39,933 nucleotides of DNA, from NCBI RefSeq assembly GCF_000732605.1, contig NZ_JPME01000044.1, forward strand, positions 1-39,933, given 5' to 3'. Below the pieces are notes generated by a model. It did not search any database, had not been told where the DNA came from, and worked only from the letters and a program-made list of their open reading frames with translations. Numbering within the stretch: position 1 is the stretch's first letter; each line of letters begins with the position of its first letter. Source of the DNA: Lacrimispora celerecrescens. Its GTDB lineage: Bacteria; Bacillota; Clostridia; Lachnospirales; Lachnospiraceae. A program made the position numbers and the translations under genes. Of the stretch, positions 7,537-15,090 are shown in pieces.

Positions 7537-8061
7537 ATGAAGCTTATTATGATATACGACCAGATTCAGTCAGGACTTGGAACCAAGGACGACACCATGG
7601 TTCCCCTTACAGGGAAAAAGGAGCCCATCGGACCAGCAATTATGATGGAGCCTTTCTTAAAACAGGTGGACGGACACGTAATAGCCTGCCTGTGCTGCGG
7701 CAACGGTACATACCTTGCCGATCCGGAGGAGGTCAGCCGCAAGCTTTGTGCCATGGTGAACAAGCTGCAGCCGGATGTGGTAATGTGCGGGCCAGCCTTT
7801 AACTTTGCAGATTACGCACAGATGTGCGCCAAAGTGGCCTGCGATATCAATGCCACCACCAAAGCAAAAGCATTTGCAGCCATGTCTGTGGAGAATGCAG
7901 ATACCATTGCAGCTTATAAGGATAAAGTGGCGATTGTGGAGACACCGAAAAAGGGTGGTTTGGGTCTTAATGATGCCTTAAGAAACATGTGTACTCTGGC
8001 CAGGGCTCTGGCTGATAGTACAGACACTACAAAGTTGATTCATGAATTCTGTTATAAATAA
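7537..8061 (+). CDS. Stand-alone GrdB-like protein (glycine/betaine reductase component B N-domain)
   Basis: The 174-residue protein resembles the N-terminal part of GrdB, the substrate-binding selenoprotein component of glycine, sarcosine and betaine reductases. Shared pattern: an N-terminal IYDQIQSGLG strand, a VIACLCCGNGTYL strand, PDVVMCGPAFNFADYA and the EN...VAIVETP region. GrdB proper has about 430 residues and its selenocysteine lies in the missing C-terminal half, so this is unlikely to be a working reductase. Short homologues are often labelled GrdB-related oxidoreductases and have no established activity. The ATG at 7537 has GAGGTG 7 nt upstream. The gene lies between PTS EIIC and the asparaginase, so it probably acts on the same substrate. 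Confidence 0.65.
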   Translation: MKLIMIYDQIQSGLGTKDDTMVPLTGKKEPIGPAIMMEPFLKQVDGHVIACLCCGNGTYLADPEEVSRKLCAMVNKLQPDVVMCGPAFNFADYAQMCAKVACDINATTKAKAFAAMSVENADTIAAYKDKVAIVETPKKGGLGLNDALRNMCTLARALADSTDTTKLIHEFCYK

Positions 8062-8076
8062 AAGGAGGCCTTTGCT

Positions 8077-9045
8077 ATGTGGGGTATGATAGCAACCTGG
8101 CGTATGGCCGTAGAAGGGATTACCAAGGGAGCTGAGATGTTAAAAGAAAGCGGCGACGCAGGGGATGCCATCGAGCTTGCCATTTGTCAGGTGGAGGACT
8201 TCCCTTACTATAAATCCGTGGGCTACGGCGGACTGCCTAATGAGGAAATGGAAGTGGAAATGGACGCTGCCTATATGGACGGCGATACACTGGATATAGG
8301 GGCTGTGGCCGCCATCAGGGACTTTGCCAATCCAGTGTCTATTGCCAGACGCTTAAGCCGGGAAAAAGTCAATAGCATGCTGGTGGCCGAGGGGGCTGAG
8401 AAATTCGCCCACAAGGAAGGCTTTGAGCGCAAAAATATGTTGACAGACAGAGCTAAGGCACATTACAGGAAGCGGGTAAAGGAGATGTCTGCCGAGGCAG
8501 CAGCTAAGGAGCTTAAACCTTATTCCGGCCATGACACCGTGGGTATGGCCTGCCTGGATGGAAGTGGCAAGATGACGGCAGCCACCTCAACCAGCGGACT
8601 ATTTATGAAGAAAAAGGGCAGGGTAGGCGACTCTCCTATATCCGGTTCCGGCTTCTATGCCGACAGCAAGAAAGGAGCCGCCTGCGCCACCGGCCTGGGA
8701 GAGGATCTGATGAAAGGCTGTATTTCTTATGAAATCGTCCGGCTTATGGGGGAGGGAATGCATCCGAAAGAAGCCTGTGAGACAGCGGTGAACCGACTGG
8801 ATCAGGAACTTCGGGAACGTCGGGGCGAAGCCGGTGACATATCCCTCATTGCCATGAATCCGAAAGGAGAGTGGGGTGTCGCTACAAATATCGAGGGATT
8901 TTCTTTCGCAGTGGTCACGGAGGAACTGGAGCCAACGGTTTACTTAGTAACCCGTGGGGAGAACGGTCACTGCACTTATGAGAAAGCCTCAGAGGAATGG
9001 ATGGAAAATTATATGAAGACGCGCATGGCGCCCATAGAGGAATAA
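8077..9045 (+). CDS. N4-(beta-N-acetylglucosaminyl)-L-asparaginase-like Ntn hydrolase (family T2)
   Basis: This 322-residue protein is a family T2 threonine N-terminal-nucleophile hydrolase. These are made as precursors and cut themselves before the catalytic Thr. The cleavage site GHDTVGMA (Thr154) has the HDT form typical of glycosylasparaginase, whereas plant-type isoaspartyl peptidases have a GTVG form. Substrate-pocket motifs follow: AATSTSG, GRVGDSPISGSGFYAD and CATGLGED. Glycosylasparaginase releases aspartate from GlcNAc-Asn. It begins 15 bp after the GrdB-like gene with an AAAGGAGG site and is followed within 3 bp by the peptidase. In this context it may remove an amino acid from a sugar-peptide imported by the PTS. 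The family is firm; the exact substrate is inferred. Confidence 0.8.
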   Translation: MWGMIATWRMAVEGITKGAEMLKESGDAGDAIELAICQVEDFPYYKSVGYGGLPNEEMEVEMDAAYMDGDTLDIGAVAAIRDFANPVSIARRLSREKVNSMLVAEGAEKFAHKEGFERKNMLTDRAKAHYRKRVKEMSAEAAAKELKPYSGHDTVGMACLDGSGKMTAATSTSGLFMKKKGRVGDSPISGSGFYADSKKGAACATGLGEDLMKGCISYEIVRLMGEGMHPKEACETAVNRLDQELRERRGEAGDISLIAMNPKGEWGVATNIEGFSFAVVTEELEPTVYLVTRGENGHCTYEKASEEWMENYMKTRMAPIEE

Positions 9046-9048
9046 AAT

Positions 9049-10206
9049 ATGGGATATGGAACGATTGAAAATGAATCAGATAAGAAGATACTGGACTGCA
9101 TAGACCGATTAAAGGACCGGTTAATCAGCAGTGTTCTGGAGCTGGTGCGCATTGACAGTGTGGAAAGGGAGGCCTGTGATGGGGCTCCCTTTGGCACTGG
9201 TGTAAAGCGCGCATTGGAATTCGCCCTGGATATCAGCGGGCAGCTGGGATTTGACACCATGAACTTCGATCATTATATGGGATATGCCCAGTATGGTATA
9301 GGAGAAGACTATGTCTGCGCCATCGGTCATGTGGATGTGGTTCCGGCGGGAGAGGGCTGGAGGCAGCCGCCTTTCAGCGGTTATCTGGAAAACGGAGTCA
9401 TCTACAGCAGGGGAGTGTTGGACAATAAAGGACCAATTATGGCATGTCTCTATGGCTTGGCAGCCATTAAGGAGGCCGGATTTGCTCTTAAGAATCCGGT
9501 GCGCATCATATTCGGATGCGACGAAGAATCCGGATTTGAGGATCTGAAGTATTATCTCTCCAAGGAGAAACCGCCACTTTACGGATTCACACCGGACTGC
9601 AAGTATCCGGTGGTGTACAGTGAGCGGGGCAGAGCCGTGGTGCGGATAACAGGCAGTATGGAGCAGTTGGAGACATTCTTTGAGTTTGTAAACAAATATT
9701 TTATTGGAGCCAGGAATACAGGCGACCGGTTGGGAATTGACTTCTGCCACGAAGAATATGGCATGATGGAGATGCGGGGATATAAGCTGAGCGTAGTTAC
9801 GGACAGTCTGTGCGGTGGGAGACAGGCGGCATTTGATGTGACATTAAGCTATCCGGGAGGCGTTACCATAGAGGAAATCATGAAGCGTATCGGCGGAAAG
9901 GCCGGGGAAGAGGGGCTTAAGGCTGAACTTATACAGAATTTTGACCCGGTAGTATTCCCAAAGGATACGCCTATGGTTAAGGCCATGCAGGAAAGCTATG
10001 AACTGGTCACGGGGATGGATGGGACTCCTGTAACCACCACAGGCGGTACTTATGCCAAGGCAATGCCTGGCATTGTCCCCTTTGGCCCTAGTTTTCCTGG
10101 TCAGAAGGGGATCAGCCACAATCCCAATGAGTGGATGAGTGTGGAAGATCTGATGACCAATGCAAAGATCTATGCACTGGCGCTGTACCGTTTAGGGCAA
10201 TTATAA
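9049..10206 (+). CDS. M20 family metallodipeptidase (Sapep/PepV type)
   Basis: The 385-residue dizinc peptidase has every expected ligand in order: His94 (IGHVDVVP), bridging Asp125 (GVLDNKG), catalytic Glu159 and ligand Glu160 (CDEESG), Asp183 (TPDCKYPV) and His357 (ISHNPNE). The large lid insertion and the GEGW motif place it with PepV/Sapep dipeptidases rather than the shorter amidohydrolases. It starts 3 bp after the asparaginase-like gene, so the two are translationally close, and it is the last gene before a terminator. It would release free amino acids from dipeptides, perhaps from a peptide attached to an imported glycan. Confidence 0.87.
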   Translation: MGYGTIENESDKKILDCIDRLKDRLISSVLELVRIDSVEREACDGAPFGTGVKRALEFALDISGQLGFDTMNFDHYMGYAQYGIGEDYVCAIGHVDVVPAGEGWRQPPFSGYLENGVIYSRGVLDNKGPIMACLYGLAAIKEAGFALKNPVRIIFGCDEESGFEDLKYYLSKEKPPLYGFTPDCKYPVVYSERGRAVVRITGSMEQLETFFEFVNKYFIGARNTGDRLGIDFCHEEYGMMEMRGYKLSVVTDSLCGGRQAAFDVTLSYPGGVTIEEIMKRIGGKAGEEGLKAELIQNFDPVVFPKDTPMVKAMQESYELVTGMDGTPVTTTGGTYAKAMPGIVPFGPSFPGQKGISHNPNEWMSVEDLMTNAKIYALALYRLGQL

Positions 10207-10280
10207 CTTATGGAGTAGCATTCCCATATGGTTATGCTGCTTTTTGACAACATTGGGGAGTCGGGAGAGAGGGGAGGAAA

Positions 10281-10332
10281 AAAAACTGTTGCTAAATAGA
10301 TGAGAAGTCTATATAGCAGCAGCTTTTTTTAT
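10281..10332 (+). terminator. Terminator of the PTS operon
   Basis: CTGTTGCTA pairs with TAGCAGCAG (one G-U) around a smaller inner hairpin (ATAGAT / GTCTAT), flanked by A7 on the 5' side and T7 on the 3' side. Confidence 0.75.
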
Positions 10333-10357
10333 TGTAGGGTAAATTGTACGATTCTTA

Positions 10358-10386
10358 TTGATAGTCAGCAAGATTTCAGATAAAAT
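10358..10386 (+). promoter_or_regulatory. Promoter of the first tusA-like gene
   Basis: TTGATA (10358-10363), a 17-bp spacer and TAAAAT (10381-10386), about 77 bp before the start codon. Confidence 0.5.
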
Positions 10387-10462
10387 GAGTCTGTACCCTG
10401 TTTTTTTCAGTTATGAAGCACAGCAGCCTGCGAAAGCTTAGGAATGTGCAGAAGGAGCGCTT

Positions 10463-10684
10463 ATGGTTAAAATCGATTGCCTGGGTGATATGTGTCCGGT
10501 ACCTGTTTTGAGATTAAAAAATGTTATGGATTCCATAAAAAACGGTGAGGAATGTATGTTGGTTACGGATCACAGCTGTACAATTACTAATATTAAATCT
10601 TTTTGTAAGGCCAATCATTTGAAATATAAAGCGGAAGAAGTCATTAATGGAGTATGGGAAGTCACTATTTCACTTAACAAATAG
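10463..10684 (+). CDS. TusA-family sulfur carrier (first copy)
   Basis: The 73-residue protein has the TusA/SirA/YedF fold and the family signature CLGDMCPVPVLRLK. Cys11 in CPxP is the persulfide-carrying residue. Family members relay sulfane sulfur, and in some clades selenium, between a donor and an acceptor enzyme. GAAGGAGCG precedes the ATG. It is transcribed alone, converges with the LysR gene and overlaps its 3' end by 11 bp. A second copy lies inside the transporter operon at 12541. Confidence 0.85.
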   Translation: MVKIDCLGDMCPVPVLRLKNVMDSIKNGEECMLVTDHSCTITNIKSFCKANHLKYKAEEVINGVWEVTISLNK

Positions 10685-11573
10685 TCTCCTTTAATATTGC
10701 TTCCATATACTTAATGAGTTTAGATGATTCATAGTTGAGAGGAACACTGGCACCATTTTTTATTGAGTAATATTCATTGTCAAACTCCAGGCATGGACAT
10801 TCAACAATGCGGAGCTGTTTATTATATAGTTCCTTCTTGATTGCCATGTAAGGGAGAAACGCAAGCCCGAAACCATTAATTGCGGACAGCTTAATGGATT
10901 CCGTGGATTCTAGGGCATAAGGAATATGCAGCTGATTGATGCGGACTCCGTTTTTGTTCAGCATTTTATCCAGTACCTGCCTAGTCTTTTGAGCTTTTAC
11001 CAGCATCAGAAGTGGATACTGATAAAGATCCTGGCAGTCTAACTGGGAAGGAACCTTCATTTTTTCTCCTGCTACCAGAAAAACACGGTCGGTAAATACC
11101 TTTTTGGCAGATAAACTTTTATCTTTGGGCTTGCCAATGATGATTCCCATATCGGCAACGCCTTTTGATATTTTCTCCTCTATGATTCGGCTGGACATCA
11201 TTTCCATATTAAGAGTGTATTCCGGATACTTGTTTTTTACATGGTAAAACGTACATGGCAGGGCATAGGAATATACACAGGGGGAAGCAAGGATATGTAC
11301 GGTTTTATTTTGATTCTGCGCGTTGGTGATATCAACTAACAGTCTGTCATAGGACGATAAGATCTCAAGAGCACGGTTATAGACAATCATACCGATGTGA
11401 GTCGGAATCACGCCTTGATAGTTCCGCTCAAAAAGCCGCGCACTGAATTCCTGTTCCATGACTCTCAGCTGCTGGCTTAATGCGGACTGGCTGATATTCA
11501 TCTGCTCGGCAGTTTTTGAGATGCTGCCGGATTCCACTATTTTTATAAACATTTTCAGGTTATGAATGTTCAT
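10674..11573 (-). CDS. LysR-family transcription regulator
   Basis: The 299-residue protein has the N-terminal winged helix of LysR regulators (MNIHNLKMFIKIVESGSISKTA, then SQSALSQQLRVMEQEF) and a periplasmic-binding-like effector domain with the IGKPKD and GFGLAFLPYMA strands. The start at 11573 has AAGGCGGGG upstream; ten extra codons are open before it. It is divergent from the sulfur transporter operon. An extended -10 (TGCTATAAT, 11653-11658 on this strand) probably drives it. Matching 12-bp sequences occur in both divergent control regions (11602-11613 and 11734-11745), so it likely controls itself and the operon. The effector may be a sulfur compound, by context only. Confidence 0.85.
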   Translation of the reverse strand: MNIHNLKMFIKIVESGSISKTAEQMNISQSALSQQLRVMEQEFSARLFERNYQGVIPTHIGMIVYNRALEILSSYDRLLVDITNAQNQNKTVHILASPCVYSYALPCTFYHVKNKYPEYTLNMEMMSSRIIEEKISKGVADMGIIIGKPKDKSLSAKKVFTDRVFLVAGEKMKVPSQLDCQDLYQYPLLMLVKAQKTRQVLDKMLNKNGVRINQLHIPYALESTESIKLSAINGFGLAFLPYMAIKKELYNKQLRIVECPCLEFDNEYYSIKNGASVPLNYESSKLIKYMEAILKETIC

Positions 11574-11601
11574 ATTACCCCGCCTTTCTGAATTTAACCC
11601 C

Positions 11602-11764
11602 AAACCAGTTAATTGAACTGTTAAAAACTTAACAGTTCTTTTTTGTTCTTTTATTATAGCAAATATAATTCGCTGTGGCTAGTGTGTTAAAATAATGGGT
11701 TATAAGTAAATCTTATGACATATCAGATTCTTGATTAACTGGTTTCTGATAAGTGTGGTATAAT
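11602..11764. promoter_or_regulatory. Divergent lysR / sulfur-operon control region
   Basis: It contains, left to right: AAACCAGTTAAT (11602-11613), whose reverse complement recurs at 11734-11745; a 10-bp inverted repeat GAACTGTTAA / TTAACAGTTC (11615-11638) in the lysR leader; the lysR -10 (11653-11658, minus strand); an inverted repeat TATCAGA-N17-TCTGATA (11721-11751) typical of a LysR site; and an extended -10 TGGTATAAT (11756-11764) for the transporter operon. Confidence 0.5.
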
Positions 11765-11823
11765 TTGAATTGTGAATTCGTTATAATATTAACAAATACT
11801 ATTTTTAAGAAAGGGGGATTTAC

Positions 11824-12510
11824 GTGTCAGAGGTTAACACAAAAGTTAGTGGGGAAAGAGTGCGTAAGCCAAGAAAACCCAAAAAGAGTCAAATCCCATA
11901 TGCAATTCTGGTCACAATCCTGATTATTGCTTTTGGATCTTATTTGGCAGGAGGAAGCAATAAGCTGCCTGTTTATTGGGGATTCGGCATTGCATTCGGG
12001 TATATCCTGCAGCGTTCACGTTTCTGCTTTACAGCAGCATTCCGTGACCCGTGTATAACAGGAAGTACATCCGTAACAAGAGCCGTACTGGTTGCAGTTG
12101 CAGTTGCCAGCGTTGGTTTCTGGGCAATCAAGTATGCCGGTATATTGGCAAATGCGGAATCCAATCTCAACATGGTTGGCGTAGCGCCGATCGGTTTGCC
12201 CTTGGCAGTCGGTGCAGTTTTATTTGGTATCGGAATGGTAATTGCCGGCGGCTGCGCATCAGGAACCTTGATGAGAGTCGGAGAAGGCTTTACCATGCAA
12301 ATGCTGTCCTTGGTATTTTTCATTGCAGGTTCCTTCTGGGGTGCACATGATATGAACTTCTGGAGCAAATTCAATACAAATGCGCCGAAGATCTTTTTAC
12401 CGGACGTGTTTGGCTGGTTTGGAGCAATCGTTGTACAGGGATTGATCATTGTGCTGTTATACATAGCAGCTGTCAAATGGCAGGAAAAGAAAATGGGTAG
12501 TGCAGATTAA
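11824..12510 (+). CDS. YeeE/YedE-family sulfur transporter, N-terminal half
   Basis: This 228-residue membrane protein starts with GTG after AAAGGGGG. After a basic cytosolic tail (RKPRKPKKS) come about five hydrophobic segments. Family hallmarks are RSRFCFTAAFRDP with a conserved Cys and GGCASGTLMRVGEG with a second Cys. In TsuA, a characterised thiosulfate importer of this family, such cysteines line the pathway. Single-chain YeeE/YedE proteins have about 350-400 residues with two pseudo-symmetric halves. Here the second half is encoded separately at 12788, with a TusA gene between. Thiosulfate is the likeliest cargo. A selenium-linked role, known for some YedE/YedF pairs, is possible. Confidence 0.8.
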   Translation: MSEVNTKVSGERVRKPRKPKKSQIPYAILVTILIIAFGSYLAGGSNKLPVYWGFGIAFGYILQRSRFCFTAAFRDPCITGSTSVTRAVLVAVAVASVGFWAIKYAGILANAESNLNMVGVAPIGLPLAVGAVLFGIGMVIAGGCASGTLMRVGEGFTMQMLSLVFFIAGSFWGAHDMNFWSKFNTNAPKIFLPDVFGWFGAIVVQGLIIVLLYIAAVKWQEKKMGSAD

Positions 12511-12540
12511 AATAATTTAAAAATAAAGGAGAAAAATAAA

Positions 12541-12768
12541 ATGGCTGAATTTACATTAGATTGTCTGGGAGAGGCTTGTCCAGTTCCACTTATGAAAACT
12601 GAGAAAAAAATCAATGAGATAACCGTAGGAGATGTTCTGGTTGTATCCATCGATCATAGCTGCGCAATGAAGAATATTCCTGAGTGGGCAAGAAAACAGG
12701 GACATAACGTAGAAATTGAAGAAGTAGATGATGGAGAATGGGAAATTGTCATCGAAAAGACGAAGTAA
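12541..12768 (+). CDS. TusA-family sulfur carrier (second copy)
   Basis: The 75-residue protein carries DCLGEACPVPLMKTEKK with the persulfide Cys13 in CPxP. It has an AAAGGAG site and lies 30 bp after the first transporter half and 19 bp before the second. Placement between the two halves suggests that it receives sulfur delivered through them; TsuA is known to work with the TusA-like TsuB in this way. It resembles the copy at 10463 in the DHSC core and at the C-terminal VxDGxWE segment, so the two are paralogues with some divergence. Confidence 0.87.
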   Translation: MAEFTLDCLGEACPVPLMKTEKKINEITVGDVLVVSIDHSCAMKNIPEWARKQGHNVEIEEVDDGEWEIVIEKTK

Positions 12769-12787
12769 ATAACTTCTGTGAAAGCGG

Positions 12788-13345
12788 GTGAATAAATTGA
12801 AACAATTTTTTATTAAGCTTGGTGATCATCCCATTTACAAGAAGCTGTTAAAAGAACCCTTAACATACGTGGCCGGTGCTGTTTTGCTTGCAGTTTTTCA
12901 AATTGCACATTTTGCAGCTCTGGGCAGCGGCTGGGGTGTAACAAGCGCATTTGCCAACTGGGGCACCTGGATTTACAAGGCTCTTGGCGGTGACGCAAGC
13001 GGCTGGGTATATTATGCCACTGAAAAAATGCAGAAGGAACTAAATACCAGCTTTTTAGCAGACGGTGCTTCCATCCGTAACTTGGGCATTGTACTGGGAG
13101 CTTTAGCGGCAACGTTATTTGCATCACAGTTTAAGATCAAGAAGATCAAGTCCTTTCGTCAGGTAATAGCGGCAATCCTTGGCGGTTTGTTAATGGGTTA
13201 TGGAGCAAGACTTGCAAATGGCTGTAATATTGGAGCGTTATTTACTGCAATTGCATCCTTTTCCTTATCCGGATGGGTATTCGGTGGATTTCTGCTTGTA
13301 GGAGCTTTTCTGGGAAGCAAATTATTAGCCAAATATTTTATGTAA
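12788..13345 (+). CDS. YeeE/YedE-family sulfur transporter, C-terminal half
   Basis: The 185-residue membrane protein has four to five hydrophobic segments and the family motif MGYGARLANGCNIGALFTAI with its conserved Cys, plus GSGWGVTSAFANWG near residue 50. It is the partner of the half at 11824. The start is uncertain: GTG at 12788 or TTG at 12797; the GCGGGTG before the TTG could serve as its ribosome binding site. The gene precedes the flavoprotein at 13419 by 73 bp. Confidence 0.8.
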   Translation: MNKLKQFFIKLGDHPIYKKLLKEPLTYVAGAVLLAVFQIAHFAALGSGWGVTSAFANWGTWIYKALGGDASGWVYYATEKMQKELNTSFLADGASIRNLGIVLGALAATLFASQFKIKKIKSFRQVIAAILGGLLMGYGARLANGCNIGALFTAIASFSLSGWVFGGFLLVGAFLGSKLLAKYFM

Positions 13346-13418
13346 TTGTAATAAGGGGGCGATCAAATCTGATTGCCCCTATATAAATATAAGAATATAC
13401 AGAGAGGAACAGGTTGCA

Positions 13419-14639
13419 ATGACTAAAAAAACAGAATCATATGACGTTGTAATTATAGGGGGCGGAGCAGCTGGCTTAACTGCAGGAATCTATTGCGGCA
13501 GAGCCAAGCTGAAAACATTGATCATAGAAAAGACTCTGGTAGGCGGACTTGCCACATATACCAATGAAATAGAGAACTATCCAGGTTTTCCGGAAGGGGC
13601 GACAGGCCTTGGACTGATGGAATTATTTCATAAACAAGCCAAAAAATTCGGTGTGGAGTTTAAATTAACTGATGTTAAATCCGTATCTCTGGAAGGAGAT
13701 ATCAAGGAAGTAGAAACATTCCGTACCATTTACCAGGCAAAGGTTGTAATTGTCGGAAGCGGCGGCAAGCCACGTTTGACCGGTGCAAAAAATGAGGACT
13801 TATATCTTTACGACAAAGGGATTTCTTTCTGTGCCACCTGTGATGCAGCGGCTAACACCGGAAAGACCGTTATGGTAATCGGAAGCGGAGATGCAGCCAT
13901 TGAAGAAGGAATATTCTTAACCAAATTTGCTGATAAAGTCATGGTATCTGTCATGCATGAGGAAGGCAAAATGGACTGCAACGAGATTGCCAAGGCTCAG
14001 GCTCTGTCAAATCCCAAAATGGAATTTATCTGGAATACGGTTGTGGACAGTTTTGAAGGAGACGAAAGACTGAACACGGTGGTGTTAAAAAATGTGAAGA
14101 CAGAGGAAAAAATCCCTGTACCTGTGGACAGCTGCTTCCTGTTTATCGGCTATCTGCCAAATACAGAAATATTCCGTGACATTCTGGACATGAACCGTGG
14201 CGGTTATCTGATAACAAATGAACGGATGGAATCAAATATCCCCGGAGTATTTGCAGTAGGAGATGTTCGTGACAAATACTTAAAGCAGGTTGCAACCGCT
14301 GTGGGAGACGGAGCCGTTGCCGGATACGGTGCAGAAAAGTATGTATCGGAAAGTGAAATATTCGAAAAGCAGATCATGAATGAAGGAAAATCTTCTCTGG
14401 TATATATTTATAATGCTATCGATTCCCATGCAAGAGAACTGCTTCCGATTTTCAAAGAGTTTGAACAGAATCATAGCGACATCCGTGTATCCTGTATCGA
14501 CATTTATAAATCAGATGGCATTGCAAAAAGGCTTGCTGTTGAGAATACTCCCTGCATCGTCTGGATTAAAGATAATCAGATTATGGAGAAGTATTATGGT
14601 GAGATAACTCCGGAGCATATAAACAGCATTTGCAAATAG
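13419..14639 (+). CDS. Thioredoxin-reductase-like flavoprotein with a cysteine-less thioredoxin domain
   Basis: The 406-residue protein has residues 1-315 as a TrxB-type oxidoreductase: FAD-binding GGGAAG (14-19), redox-active CATC (Cys138, Cys141), NAD(P)-binding GSGDAAIEEG and the second FAD motif FAVGDVRD. Residues about 325-406 add a thioredoxin-like fold (VYIYNAIDSHARELLPIFKEFE, then the cis-Pro loop ENTPCIVWI). The CxxC that should follow the first strand is replaced by AIDS, so the domain cannot cycle as a normal thioredoxin. It may bind a partner such as the TusA proteins instead. It has a GAGAGGAAC site and ends the sulfur operon. Reduction of a persulfide or polysulfide on TusA is a reasonable inference. 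Confidence 0.8.
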   Translation: MTKKTESYDVVIIGGGAAGLTAGIYCGRAKLKTLIIEKTLVGGLATYTNEIENYPGFPEGATGLGLMELFHKQAKKFGVEFKLTDVKSVSLEGDIKEVETFRTIYQAKVVIVGSGGKPRLTGAKNEDLYLYDKGISFCATCDAAANTGKTVMVIGSGDAAIEEGIFLTKFADKVMVSVMHEEGKMDCNEIAKAQALSNPKMEFIWNTVVDSFEGDERLNTVVLKNVKTEEKIPVPVDSCFLFIGYLPNTEIFRDILDMNRGGYLITNERMESNIPGVFAVGDVRDKYLKQVATAVGDGAVAGYGAEKYVSESEIFEKQIMNEGKSSLVYIYNAIDSHARELLPIFKEFEQNHSDIRVSCIDIYKSDGIAKRLAVENTPCIVWIKDNQIMEKYYGEITPEHINSICK

Positions 14640-14690
14640 GAAAAATACAATTAAACAGGTTTTTATCGAGACGAATCATAAGATAAAAAG

Positions 14691-14727
14691 AAAAATGCCC
14701 CAAAATTTAATTTTGGGGCATTTTTCG
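14691..14727 (+). terminator. Terminator of the sulfur operon
   Basis: A near-perfect palindrome (AAAAATGCCCCAAAATT / AATTTTGGGGCATTTTT) with a GC core and T5. It can work in both directions. Confidence 0.85.
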
Positions 14728-14999
14728 TACTTAGGGTTAAGCTGTTAACAACACATCGCTAACAGCTAAACTGTTATTTCCGCATTGCCATCCATAGCTT
14801 GACACCTCCGTCTATAATGATGTGTTTTTGAACACAATGTTATTATGAGCATTATCTAAAAAAATATGATGGAAATATTTAGAAAATAAAAAATGCAGAG
14901 ACAGACAGCAAATTAAGTTGTCAGACTTTGTTTAACCTCATCAAATATCGGAGCGGATTTCAAAAATAAATAGACTGCAAAAGAAAAACTCTGAACTTA
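14728..14999. other. Gene-free AT-rich spacer
   Basis: No reading frame of note. It holds an inverted repeat AGCTGTTA / TAACAGCT (14740-14747 / 14760-14767) with a 12-nt centre and nothing else I recognise. A pseudo-promoter at 14799-14818 has a spacer of only 8 bp. Confidence 0.4.
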
Positions 15000-15028
15000 T
15001 TAACTTTCGACATCTTGCGTGATATACT
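15000..15028 (+). promoter_or_regulatory. Promoter of the ABC exporter operon
   Basis: TTAACT (15000-15005), a 17-bp spacer and TATACT (15023-15028). It overlaps the earliest possible start codon (GTG 15019), which rules that start out. Confidence 0.55.
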
Positions 15029-15090
15029 ATATTTTATCACATTTGGCAATGATTTCAGGAATAAGATTATATTGGAAGCAGAGGAGAATG

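Noticed and set aside
7537-8061. Selenocysteine in the GrdB-like gene
   Set aside because: There is no in-frame TGA, and the part of GrdB that carries selenocysteine is missing.
14799-14818. TTGACA and TATAAT in close succession
   Set aside because: The spacer is only 8 bp, far too short for a sigma-A promoter, and no transcript unit fits it.
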